Below, piece by piece: positions 8,976 through 17,805 of a DNA stretch of 64,000 nucleotides (positions within the stretch are counted from its first letter, which is position 1; every line of letters begins with the position of its first letter). The notes beneath the pieces are model-generated. The model was given only the letters and a program-made list of their open reading frames with translations. It was not told the origin of the DNA and did no database searches. Both the position numbers and the translations under genes were made by a program. The stretch is taken from assembly GCA_039976075.1 (NCBI GenBank), contig JBDWFY010000016.1, positions 124,001 to 188,000 of the forward strand. The letters run 5' to 3'. This DNA comes from JBDWFY01 sp039976075 (lineage in GTDB: Bacteria; Pseudomonadota; Alphaproteobacteria; Rhizobiales; Stappiaceae).

Positions 8976-9968
8976 ATGGCTGTCAGGAGTGTGCTCCTTG
9001 TCGTTCTGACCGCATTGTCGACCTTGTATATAGTCAACGCCAGCTGGGTGCCTGGCCTTTTGGGTCAGGAAAACGTCCAAGATCCGGTATTGCTTTCCAT
9101 TGGCGGTATACACCATCCATTTGAACAGGGTGCCAGAGATGCCGATGAATGTGTGGCAAATGCTGTTCAAGATGGCGCCCCGCCATTCATAGAGAACACT
9201 ATTCCAGCTCTTGAAGCCGCCTACAGCGCCGGGGCCGATCTAATTGCAATCGATATACAGCCGACTATCGACGGCGACTTTGCGGTGTTCCGTGACAGCG
9301 TCGTGAATTGCCGAACCAACGGAGCAGGCGAAACCCGAACCTATACGATGAGCCAACTCAAGCGGCTGGACATCGGATATGGGTACACAGCCGACAGGGG
9401 ATTGAGCTATCCGTTTCGCTACCGTGGTGTGGGTCTCATGCCCAGCCTGGATGATATCATCCAGCGTTTTCCCATTCGGCGTATCATCCTCAATCTTCGT
9501 TCCGAAAAGGAAAATGACGGCAACATTCTTGCGGCGTACCTGAAAGGATACGCGCCGGAAATACTGAAAAACATTATAGTTCTGGGCGATGATAAACCAA
9601 TTAATGCTCTGCAGGCCCGCATACCATCACTCACGGTGACGACACCAAAAAGGATACGGGATTGCCTGGATCAATATGTCCTTTTGGGATGGCTGACCAT
9701 CGTACCTGAGGTTTGCAAAGAGACCGTGTTACTTCTGCCCGCCGATTACATTGATTGGCTACCGGGTTGGCCGCACCGGTTTCACAACCGGTTCGAAAAC
9801 GCAGGAACAACCTACTTTCTGATTGAAGAATTTACCCGAGAACAACAGATACAGGGGATTGATACTCAGCAGGCGCTTCTTGCCATGCCACCTCAATATC
9901 AAGGGGGCATCGCAACCAACCGCATAGAATTGGTTGCACCTGCCATTTCCGACCTCTCGACAAATTAA
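8976..9968 (+). CDS. glycerophosphodiester phosphodiesterase-like protein with altered active site
   Basis: A 330-residue exported or membrane-anchored protein; residues 1-22 form a hydrophobic segment. The barrel follows the GDPD pattern: ENTIPALEAAYSAGAD, then IDIQPTIDGDFAVFRD, then CRTNGAG. Active GDPDs use HRG near the start, ExD on strand two and an HD pair after the strand-three Val. Here the ExD position reads AIDIQ and the HD position reads RD, so catalysis by the standard mechanism is doubtful. It could be a divergent enzyme or a binding protein. GGGGGA lies about 10 bp before the ATG. Confidence 0.65.
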   Translation: MAVRSVLLVVLTALSTLYIVNASWVPGLLGQENVQDPVLLSIGGIHHPFEQGARDADECVANAVQDGAPPFIENTIPALEAAYSAGADLIAIDIQPTIDGDFAVFRDSVVNCRTNGAGETRTYTMSQLKRLDIGYGYTADRGLSYPFRYRGVGLMPSLDDIIQRFPIRRIILNLRSEKENDGNILAAYLKGYAPEILKNIIVLGDDKPINALQARIPSLTVTTPKRIRDCLDQYVLLGWLTIVPEVCKETVLLLPADYIDWLPGWPHRFHNRFENAGTTYFLIEEFTREQQIQGIDTQQALLAMPPQYQGGIATNRIELVAPAISDLSTN

Positions 9969-9989
9969 CTTTCCCGCCGAGCAAAGGCT

Positions 9990-11198
9990 TCACTCTCTCT
10001 CTTCGCTCTGGTCCGGTTTATCGATTGAATCACCCCAGCCTGCCCGACGCCGACGCCGTGCAACCGCTCGAACAGCGCTCTGTATTTCCTCACGGTGCTT
10101 CATCAACATCGAAAGGTCATAATCCTTCAGATAGAGCAGTCGGCAATCTTTGTGTGCCGTCACGGTCACCTTTGCGGCCCTTTTTTCAAGCAAAGCCATC
10201 TCGCCAAAAAAAGACCCTTTTCCAATCAGGTGAGACGCCTCCGCGCTTTCCACCCGCAGTTCGCCATCCACAATGAAAATCAGGCGGTCGACCTTGTCTC
10301 CAGGATTGAGAAGGACAGTTCCGGCGGTTATGGTTTCCGATTGCATCAACTCCACAATTTGCTGCAGTGCTGCATTATCAAGCCTTGCAAAAAGGGGAAC
10401 CCGCGCAACCAACCCCCAGGAAATGACAAAGTTACGTTGACTGGATTGCTGGGCAAATCCAGTTGCCATGATACCTATCGGCAGGGCAAACATCCCCAAG
10501 CCGAAAATCATCATCACACCACCAAACATTTTACCAAGTGGCGTTATCGGGACGACGTCCCCAAATCCGACGGTGGTCAGCGTCGCAATGGCCCACCAGG
10601 CGGCCATCGGCACACTGCCAAACTTATCCGGCTGGACATCACCTTCGATGAAATAAATACCGGTTGCTGCAATCAGCACCAATGAAAGCATGATCGTCAG
10701 AGCGCTGGTTAACGACCGCCATTCGGCGCGTAAAACCGCCCCCAGTGTCTGCAATGCCGGGGAGTAACGGGCCATGCGGAAAAAGACCGCAAGACGCACA
10801 ACGCGAAGAACCCGCAGATCATAGGGAACAAAGGTTGCAAACCAAAATGTGAAGAGCACCAGGATATCGACAATTTGCAGCGGACGAACGGCAAATCGCA
10901 ATCTTTTCTGCCAGTTGGGCATATGACGTCCGGGAAACACCTCCACGGAAGACCAGAGCCTGAGAACGTATTCGACCGTAAATACAAAACCGGAAAATAC
11001 CGTGAAGATATTTATGTAAGACGCCCACGCCTCATGGATCTTTTCCACTGTATCCAAGGCAAAGGCTATCGCATTTCCGACGATCAGAAACGCAAGAAAC
11101 AGGTCGGTTACCCGACTCCAGAAGTCCGACGGAGCCCCATTTTCAAGAAGTTCGTAAACCCGAAGCCTGGTCTCGTTCAACGTCTTGTTTTTTCTCAT
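9990..11198 (-). CDS. voltage-gated-like potassium channel with cyclic-nucleotide-binding domain
   Basis: A 402-residue inner-membrane channel subunit. Residues about 25-260 hold six membrane segments. The S4-like helix has spaced arginines (RVLRVVRLAVFFRMAR) and the K+ selectivity filter TTVGFGD is preceded by a pore helix. A cNMP-binding fold follows (LFIVDGELRVES, FFGEMALL, then an Arg where family members contact the phosphate). The layout resembles the Mesorhizobium channel MloK1. The loop between GEMALL and that Arg is shorter than usual, so ligand preference is uncertain. A basic tail (ARRRRRAGWG) ends the protein. Confidence 0.88.
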   Translation of the reverse strand: MRKNKTLNETRLRVYELLENGAPSDFWSRVTDLFLAFLIVGNAIAFALDTVEKIHEAWASYINIFTVFSGFVFTVEYVLRLWSSVEVFPGRHMPNWQKRLRFAVRPLQIVDILVLFTFWFATFVPYDLRVLRVVRLAVFFRMARYSPALQTLGAVLRAEWRSLTSALTIMLSLVLIAATGIYFIEGDVQPDKFGSVPMAAWWAIATLTTVGFGDVVPITPLGKMFGGVMMIFGLGMFALPIGIMATGFAQQSSQRNFVISWGLVARVPLFARLDNAALQQIVELMQSETITAGTVLLNPGDKVDRLIFIVDGELRVESAEASHLIGKGSFFGEMALLEKRAAKVTVTAHKDCRLLYLKDYDLSMLMKHREEIQSAVRAVARRRRRAGWGDSIDKPDQSEERE

Positions 11199-11290
11199 AC
11201 AATATCGTTGCTCAGGTGCACCGCGCGGTCAATCCAATTTTGTCCAAACTGTAGACCGATCTCCAGTCGAGAGGCATTGCAGAGTGAAGA

Positions 11291-13939
11291 TCAAGTGTCT
11301 CCAATAGCTGCCTCAATTGCGGCAACCGCGTTTGACGTCTGGCCAGCATCTGGTCCACCAGCCTGAGCCATATCCGGACGGCCGCCACCACCTTTGCCGC
11401 CGAGCGCTTCCGATCCAATGCGTACAAGGTCAACCGCGTTAAAGCGGTCCGTCAAATCATCTGTAACACCAACAACAATGCCCGCTTTACCATCTTCAGT
11501 GGCTGTTGCCATGATGACGACGCCCGATTCGACGCTTTTTTTACCGTCGTCGACCAGACCTTTCAGGTCCTTGGGACTTATGCCGCTGAGGGATCTTGCC
11601 AATACGCGTACGCCCGCAATCTCTTTAACGGCCTGTTCTTCCGAGGAGCCGCCACCAAGTGCAAGTTGCTTCTTGGCCTCACCCAGTTCTTTGTCGAGTT
11701 TCCGGCGCTCTTCAACCAGAGCAGTCACACGATCAACAACATCACCGGTGCCGACTTTCAGGACCCCGGCAATTTCTCTGACCTTACGATTCTGATCCTC
11801 GAGATAACCACGGGCAGCATCGCCAGTCAGGGCTTCGATGCGTCTCACTCCAGCGGCAACCGCACTTTCATTGACTAGATGAACAAGGCCGATATCGCCC
11901 GTACGGTTGACATGAGTGCCGCCACAAAGCTCGCGTGAATACGTTTTTCCGGCACCTTCGCCTCCCCGCACCGTTCCCATGGAAACAACCCGCACCTCTT
12001 CCCCGTATTTTTCGCCAAACAGCGCCATTGCGCCGGCTTCAATGGCATCGTCCACTGCCATCAGGCGGGTCTCGACCGGCGCATTTTGAAGAATAATGCC
12101 ATTCGCCAGCTCTTCCGCTCTGGCAATTTCGCCATCGGACATTGGTTTTTGATGGGAAAAATCAAACCGGAGCCGATCGGGCGTCACAAGGGAGCCCTTC
12201 TGAGCCACATGATCGCCAAGGACGTTTCTGAGTGCTTCATGAACCAAGTGCGTTGCAGAATGATTGGCGCGGATCACGGCACGACGGTCGTGATCAACAC
12301 TCAGTTCCGCCGCATCATCAACAGTCAGTGTCCCTTCTTGAATTGTTACGGAGTGGACAAACAAACCATCCACTTTTTTCTGCGTATCTTCAACGCGCGC
12401 GCGGGCATCCGGTGTCACCAACCACCCGGTATCGCCGACCTGACCTCCAGATTCCCCATAAAACGGGGTTTGATTGAGGACAACAAAGCCGGACTCGCCT
12501 TTTTTGAGTGAGGATACCTCTGCCCCGTCCTGAACAAGAACGGCAACAATGCCTTCTGCATTTTCTGTTTCATACCCAAGGAATTCGGTAGCACCGACCT
12601 TTTCCTTGATCGCAAACCAGATGGTGTCTGTTGCAGCGTCGCCTGACCCCGCCCAGGCCTTACGAGCCTCGGCCCTTTGGCGCTCCATCGCAACGTTGAA
12701 GCCGTCCGTATCGACATCAATACCGCGCGAACGCAGGGCATCCTGTGTCAGGTCGAGCGGAAATCCATAGGTATCATAGAGCTTGAAGGCCGTTTCGCCG
12801 TCAAGTTCAGCGCCCTCATCGAACGTGCCGGTGGCTTCATCCAACAACGAAAGGCCTCGCGCCAAGGTCTTGCGAAACCGGCTTTCCTCGAGCTTCAGCG
12901 TTTCCTCAATCATTGCTTCGGCCCGCACCAACTCCGGATATGCCTGGCCCATTTCACGAACGAGGCTCGGGACGAGCTTGTACATCAATGGCTCTTGTGC
13001 GCCCAGCAGCTGAGCATGGCGCATGGCCCGGCGCATGATACGGCGAAGAACATAGCCACGCCCCTCGTTTGAGGGCAGTACACCCGCAGCGATGAGAAAA
13101 CTTGTTGCCCTCAAGTGATCAGCAATGATGCGATGAGAAGCGACCGGCTTTCTGCCTGTTGCCGCTTCAACGGCGCCAATCAATGCGCGGAAAAGGTCGA
13201 TATCGTAGTTGTCATGAACACCCTGCATGACGGCTGCGATACGCTCCAGTCCCATGCCGGTATCGATAGACGGTTTTGGCAGGGGCTGCCTGTCATCCCT
13301 GGCAACCTGCTCATATTGCATGAAAACCAGATTCCAGATTTCTACGAAACGGTCGCCATCTTCTTCAGGAGACCCCGGGGGCCCACCAGGAATAGCGTCG
13401 CCGTGGTCATAGAAAATTTCCGAGCAGGGACCGCACGGGCCGGTGTCACCCATCGACCAGAAATTATCCGAAGTCGCAATGCGAATGATACGGTCGTCCG
13501 AAAGGCCCGCAATCTTCTTCCAGAGGCTGTAAGCTTCTTCATCTTCTGCATAGACCGTTGCAATAAGTCGGTCCTTGGGTAGACCAAATTCTTTGGTGAT
13601 CAGATTCCAGGACAATTCAATTGCCTGCTCCTTGAAGTAATCACCAAAGGAGAAATTGCCGAGCATTTCAAAAAATGTATGGTGGCGCGACGTATATCCG
13701 ACATTATCCAGATCATTGTGTTTACCACCGGCTCGCACACATTTTTGCGCGGTAACAGCTCGGCTGTAGGGACGGCTTTCCAGCCCGGTAAACACGTTTT
13801 TGAACTGCACCATGCCCGCTGCAGCGAACATCAAGGTCGGATCGTTGCGGGGGACGAGCGGCCCAGATTCAACCACTTCGTGACCGTTTTTGGCGAAGTA
13901 GTCGAAAAATGCCGATCTTATTTCGTTCACGCCACTCAT
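11291..13939 (-). CDS. alaS: alanyl-tRNA synthetase
   Basis: An 882-residue class II synthetase of full length that charges tRNA-Ala. The N terminus has RSAFFDYFAKNGHEVV and the class II catalytic core. The editing domain has the zinc-binding HSATHLVHEAL and CGGTH motifs, and the C-terminal glycine-rich GGKGGGGRPDMAQAGG belongs to the C-Ala/DHHA1 domain. It lies downstream of recA on the same strand, an order seen in many alphaproteobacteria. A strong hairpin separates the two. Confidence 0.97.
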   Translation of the reverse strand: MSGVNEIRSAFFDYFAKNGHEVVESGPLVPRNDPTLMFAAAGMVQFKNVFTGLESRPYSRAVTAQKCVRAGGKHNDLDNVGYTSRHHTFFEMLGNFSFGDYFKEQAIELSWNLITKEFGLPKDRLIATVYAEDEEAYSLWKKIAGLSDDRIIRIATSDNFWSMGDTGPCGPCSEIFYDHGDAIPGGPPGSPEEDGDRFVEIWNLVFMQYEQVARDDRQPLPKPSIDTGMGLERIAAVMQGVHDNYDIDLFRALIGAVEAATGRKPVASHRIIADHLRATSFLIAAGVLPSNEGRGYVLRRIMRRAMRHAQLLGAQEPLMYKLVPSLVREMGQAYPELVRAEAMIEETLKLEESRFRKTLARGLSLLDEATGTFDEGAELDGETAFKLYDTYGFPLDLTQDALRSRGIDVDTDGFNVAMERQRAEARKAWAGSGDAATDTIWFAIKEKVGATEFLGYETENAEGIVAVLVQDGAEVSSLKKGESGFVVLNQTPFYGESGGQVGDTGWLVTPDARARVEDTQKKVDGLFVHSVTIQEGTLTVDDAAELSVDHDRRAVIRANHSATHLVHEALRNVLGDHVAQKGSLVTPDRLRFDFSHQKPMSDGEIARAEELANGIILQNAPVETRLMAVDDAIEAGAMALFGEKYGEEVRVVSMGTVRGGEGAGKTYSRELCGGTHVNRTGDIGLVHLVNESAVAAGVRRIEALTGDAARGYLEDQNRKVREIAGVLKVGTGDVVDRVTALVEERRKLDKELGEAKKQLALGGGSSEEQAVKEIAGVRVLARSLSGISPKDLKGLVDDGKKSVESGVVIMATATEDGKAGIVVGVTDDLTDRFNAVDLVRIGSEALGGKGGGGRPDMAQAGGPDAGQTSNAVAAIEAAIGDT

Positions 13940-14123
13940 TTACGTCGCTCGACCTCTTGTTGCCATCCGGAACTGTACTCCGGACGCAGTTTCTGACTTC
14001 AACCTTGCGGATCCTTACCCCAAGCATTTGCTTTTGCGGGTTTTACCCTCAGTCCGTCGCACTGTCCACAATGACGAGACGGCTTGGAGAGTATCAACCC
14101 GAATCTGGACAGTATAAAACGCA

Positions 14124-14157
14124 CTGGCGCCCGCCGATTGTTGTCGGCGGGCGCCAG
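14124..14157 (-). terminator. strong hairpin terminator after recA
   Basis: Two perfect 14-bp GC-rich arms starting CTGGCGCC and ending GGCGCCAG flank a 6-nt loop. On the minus strand the hairpin lies 43 bp after the recA stop and is followed by TGCGTTTTATAC, so it can act as a rho-independent terminator. Being a perfect dyad, it could fold on either strand. Confidence 0.75.
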
Positions 14158-14200
14158 AACACTGACAATAATGCTCTGATAGTCAGAGCTATTTCAAGCT

Positions 14201-15271
14201 TCAATCATCACTGTCATCGTCATTTTCAGGTGGGTCACTGATAACTTCGGCAATCAATCCGGCATTCTGGCGAATGGCCAATTCAATTTCCTGAGCAATA
14301 TCCTCGTTTTCCCGAAGGAATTTCTTGGAATTCTCTCGCCCCTGCCCCAAACGTTCACTGTTATAGGAGAACCATGCCCCGGACTTTTCAACCACATTGG
14401 CCTTCACACCCAGATCAAGCAGTTCGCCCGTCTTTGAAATGCCCTCACCATACATGATGTCAAACTCGACTTGTTTGAACGGCGGCGCCATCTTGTTTTT
14501 GACAACCTTCACCCGCGTCTGGTTGCCGACGATTTCATCGCGATCCTTAATCGCTCCGATGCGGCGAATATCAAGCCGGACAGAAGCGTAAAATTTAAGA
14601 GCGTTACCACCCGTTGTCGTTTCCGGACTGCCAAACATCACACCAATCTTCATCCGGATCTGGTTGATGAAAATCACCATGGTTTTGGATTTGGAAATGG
14701 AAGCTGTCAATTTGCGCAAAGCCTGGCTCATCAGACGCGCTTGCAGACCCGGCAGCGAATCCCCCATTTCCCCTTCCAGTTCCGCTCGTGGTGTCAGAGC
14801 GGCAACGGAATCGACCACAAGAACATCAACGGCGCCGGAGCGGACGAGCGTGTCGGCAATCTCCAGCGCCTGTTCACCGGCATCGGGCTGTGAAATCAGC
14901 AACTGATCGATATCAACACCAAGTTTCCGGGCATAGAGCGGATCAAGCGCATGTTCAGCGTCGATAAAGGCACAAATACCGCCAGTTTTCTGAGCTTCGG
15001 CAATGGTGTGAAGCGCCAATGTCGTCTTACCAGAGGATTCTGGGCCGTATATCTCGACGACCCGCCCCTTGGGAAGCCCGCCAATACCCAGCGCAATATC
15101 AATGCTGAGCGAACCGGTCGAAACAGCTTCAATTTCGACAACCTGCCCCTCCCCCATCCGCATGATGGAGCCCTTACCAAAGGCACGTTCAATTTGTGAC
15201 AACGCCGCATCCAGCGCTTTTGATTTATCCATTTGAGAGCCCTCGACCAGGCGAAGTGATGGTTGTGACAT
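14201..15271 (-). CDS. recA: recombinase A
   Basis: The 356-residue RecA forms filaments on single-stranded DNA, drives homologous recombination and triggers LexA self-cleavage. Walker A GPESSGKT, the L1 and L2 DNA-binding loops (GLQARLMSQAL; MFGSPETTTGGNALKFYASVR) and an acidic C-terminal tail (ENDDDSDD) are all present. The ATG at 15271 (MSQPSLRL) is chosen by the family N terminus; the frame is open to 15355. A TTG-N11-CAA motif upstream is a possible SOS operator. Confidence 0.97.
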   Translation of the reverse strand: MSQPSLRLVEGSQMDKSKALDAALSQIERAFGKGSIMRMGEGQVVEIEAVSTGSLSIDIALGIGGLPKGRVVEIYGPESSGKTTLALHTIAEAQKTGGICAFIDAEHALDPLYARKLGVDIDQLLISQPDAGEQALEIADTLVRSGAVDVLVVDSVAALTPRAELEGEMGDSLPGLQARLMSQALRKLTASISKSKTMVIFINQIRMKIGVMFGSPETTTGGNALKFYASVRLDIRRIGAIKDRDEIVGNQTRVKVVKNKMAPPFKQVEFDIMYGEGISKTGELLDLGVKANVVEKSGAWFSYNSERLGQGRENSKKFLRENEDIAQEIELAIRQNAGLIAEVISDPPENDDDSDD

Positions 15272-15332
15272 AGACTGAGGCCCCTTATTCCACGTGAGCG
15301 ATCCAGTTGCAATGTCGAGCAATGTACCCACT

Positions 15333-15349
15333 TTGTTCTCATTTGGCAA
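15333..15349. promoter_or_regulatory. candidate SOS (LexA) operator upstream of recA
   Basis: TTG (15333-15335) and CAA (15347-15349) are separated by exactly 11 bp, matching the TTG-N11-CAA motif I recall for rhizobial recA. It lies about 60 bp upstream of the recA start. It overlaps a GTTC half-site, but the second GTTC copy of the other alphaproteobacterial motif is absent. Confidence 0.4.
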
Positions 15350-15594
15350 TAGCAATGTAAATATTTGTTTTTTATTATTTTTTTATAATTTATTCACACT
15401 TTGTTCCGAAAAAAACCTCGCCCCAGCCAGATCATCAGAGCATCCTTAATTCTGCCGGTAGATCCGAATCGTAATCTCCAGTTTCCACTCCAATGCGTGA
15501 AAGACAATCACATCCACCTGAAAACCGGCATCCAGATAAGTGGAGGTTACCAATTGCGCGACAATCCGTCGGCTGATAGGGCTCAGACAACAAA

Positions 15595-16560
15595 ATGACC
15601 CAACAGGAACATCCCAAGATGCCTGATACCGGACCCGTCGTGGCCGCATTTGGCGGCATTCATCTCGACCGGATTGGCCATGCAACTCACGCCATTCGCG
15701 CCGACACATCCACCCCGGGAAAAATTGCGGCGCAACCCGGTGGTGTCGCAGTCAATGTCGCTCGTGTCCTAGCCTCGCTGGGTACCAGGACTGCTCTCTG
15801 CGGAAGTATCGGAGAAGACAGTGATGGAGCCTTCCTGATGTCTGCGCTGCCTTCTCGCAACCTGAACCTCTCCATGGTCAGACGTGATGGCACATATCCA
15901 ACCGCAACGTACCTTGCCTTGCACAATCCGGATGGCAATCTGGCAGCCGCTCTCGTCGACACACGCCTGACTGAAGCACTGACATTTGCCCACTTCGACT
16001 TCTCCTCTCCGGAGATCGCCTCTGCGAACCTCTGGTTCCTCGATGCTAATCTGAACCGGAATGTTCTTGACGATATTTCTCAAGGTGCCGAACATCGGTT
16101 GATTGCTGCAGATACAGTATCAATTGCGAAAGCTGGCCGGCTTGCTCCGCTGCTCAAACGATTGAACATAGTGTTCACCAACCGTTCCGAGGCCAGTGCC
16201 CTGCTGGAAACGACATTTGAAAATGCGGCAGAAGCCGCCAGGGCACTTGTGGAGGCAGGGGTACGCACGGCAGTCGTCAGCGACGGTGCAGCGCCACTGG
16301 CCGCCGCGCAATCCGAGGTCGCCGGCTCGCCCAGCGTCCATCATTTACAGCCTCTGTCTGCAAATGTGGTGGATGTGACAGGTGTCGGAGACGCACTCAT
16401 CGGGGCCACCTTGCACGGCCTTCTTGATGGGCTCATCATTCAGGATGCGCTGAGCTTGGGCGCTGCCGCAGCAGCAATCACACTTGAAACAGAAGGCGCT
16501 ACGCCTCTCGACCTTTCACCTGAGCATTTGCATATGCGTCTAAAGGAATGTCCAAAATGA
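15595..16560 (+). CDS. psuK: PfkB-family sugar kinase, probable pseudouridine kinase
   Basis: A 321-residue ribokinase-fold enzyme. GGVAVNVARVLASLG is the PfkB substrate-side signature and DVTGVGDALIG holds the catalytic Asp of the second signature. It sits directly before psuG with an ATGA overlap, so it most likely phosphorylates pseudouridine to pseudouridine 5'-phosphate for the next enzyme. The assignment to pseudouridine rests on this neighbour; the fold alone would also fit another nucleoside or sugar kinase. Confidence 0.82.
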   Translation: MTQQEHPKMPDTGPVVAAFGGIHLDRIGHATHAIRADTSTPGKIAAQPGGVAVNVARVLASLGTRTALCGSIGEDSDGAFLMSALPSRNLNLSMVRRDGTYPTATYLALHNPDGNLAAALVDTRLTEALTFAHFDFSSPEIASANLWFLDANLNRNVLDDISQGAEHRLIAADTVSIAKAGRLAPLLKRLNIVFTNRSEASALLETTFENAAEAARALVEAGVRTAVVSDGAAPLAAAQSEVAGSPSVHHLQPLSANVVDVTGVGDALIGATLHGLLDGLIIQDALSLGAAAAAITLETEGATPLDLSPEHLHMRLKECPK

Positions 16561-17501
16561 GTCTGCTACGCGACACCGACTTTCTTCTTCTATCCAGTGA
16601 GGTGGAACTCGCGCTTTCAGAGGGCGCGCCGCTCGTCGCACTTGAATCGACTATCATTACCCACGGCATGCCATGGCCGAACAACGTCGAGACCGCCAGA
16701 GCCGTCGAGGCCACAATTTACGATAACGGCGCAATTCCCGCGACCATTGCGGTGCTGAACGGACAGCTATGTATCGGCCTGAGTGACGACATGCTTGAGG
16801 CGTTGGCTCAGACAAAAGACGTGATGAAATTGTCCCGGGCGGATCTTGCACTTGCAATGTCCCAAGGTCTGAATGGATCGACGACAGTGGCAGCAACCAT
16901 GATGGCTGCACACGCCGCCGGCATTAACGTCTTTGCAACGGGCGGCATCGGTGGCGTTCACAAAGGAGCCGAAACCAGCTTTGATGTATCGGCGGACCTT
17001 GACGAACTGGCACGGACACCGGTTTGTGTTGTTGCGGCAGGTGCCAAGGCGCTCCTGGATATTCCCAAGACGCTTGAAGTTCTGGAAACACGCGGCGTGC
17101 CGGTCATTGGCTATCAGACCGATACGTTTCCTGCTTTCTGGTCTCGCAGCTGTGGCCTGCCTGCCCCTTTGAGCCTCCAAACGGCCAGCGAAATCGCACG
17201 CTTTATGGCAACTAGAGAACAGTTCGGCGACCATGGCGGCGTTCTCGTCGGCAATCCCGTACCAACCGCCAATGAAATCCCTGGCGAAGAAATGATCCTA
17301 TTCATCGACCAGGCTCTTGAGGATGCCACAAATCAGGATGTTCGCGGCAAGGAAGTGACGCCGTTTGTTCTGTCGCGCATATTTGAGCTGACGGAAGGCA
17401 AAAGCCTGGAGACCAATATTGCCCTTGTCAAAAATAACGCCAAGCTCGCGGCCGAGGTTGCTGTCGCGCTCAGGAGTTCCGATAGCGGGCCCGATCGATA
17501 A
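16557..17501 (+). CDS. psuG: pseudouridine-5'-phosphate glycosidase
   Basis: PsuG splits pseudouridine 5'-phosphate into uracil and ribose 5-phosphate, an unusual C-C bond cleavage. The product (314 residues) has LESTIITHGMPWPNNV with the catalytic Glu region, the TTVAATM and FATGGIGGVH loops, and NPVPTANEI near the end, all hallmarks of the family. The start at 16557 overlaps the psuK stop and has AAGGA 9 bp upstream; the ATG at 16548 would sit on that site. Translational coupling with psuK is likely. Confidence 0.92.
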   Translation: MSLLRDTDFLLLSSEVELALSEGAPLVALESTIITHGMPWPNNVETARAVEATIYDNGAIPATIAVLNGQLCIGLSDDMLEALAQTKDVMKLSRADLALAMSQGLNGSTTVAATMMAAHAAGINVFATGGIGGVHKGAETSFDVSADLDELARTPVCVVAAGAKALLDIPKTLEVLETRGVPVIGYQTDTFPAFWSRSCGLPAPLSLQTASEIARFMATREQFGDHGGVLVGNPVPTANEIPGEEMILFIDQALEDATNQDVRGKEVTPFVLSRIFELTEGKSLETNIALVKNNAKLAAEVAVALRSSDSGPDR

Positions 17502-17805
17502 CGTCTTTTTTCAGGATGTGGCTGCCAACCAAACTGTCACACGGAAGCTGTTGCCTTTTTTTGCCCTTAAATACAGTGGCTTGATAACGGGATTGAACCC
17601 ACTGGCTGAAAACGCGCCTCGCATGCATACTCAAGGCTGTAAAGAAGACCAATTTTGCGACTATCGGCCAATAAGTGCCAATATCAACGCTTGTCGTTGG
17701 CCGGTAACATATGGCAGGGATAGTATATGAAGATGGCAGGGTGCAGCATGCCCGGCAATCAAACGGCTATTTTGTTTCAGTAGATTTGAAAGCAGAGGTA
17801 AACCC
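17502..17805. other. intergenic stretch before the DUF6384 operon
   Basis: No gene is seen. It should contain the promoter of the three-gene operon that follows. No clear operator dyad was recognised. Confidence 0.4.
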
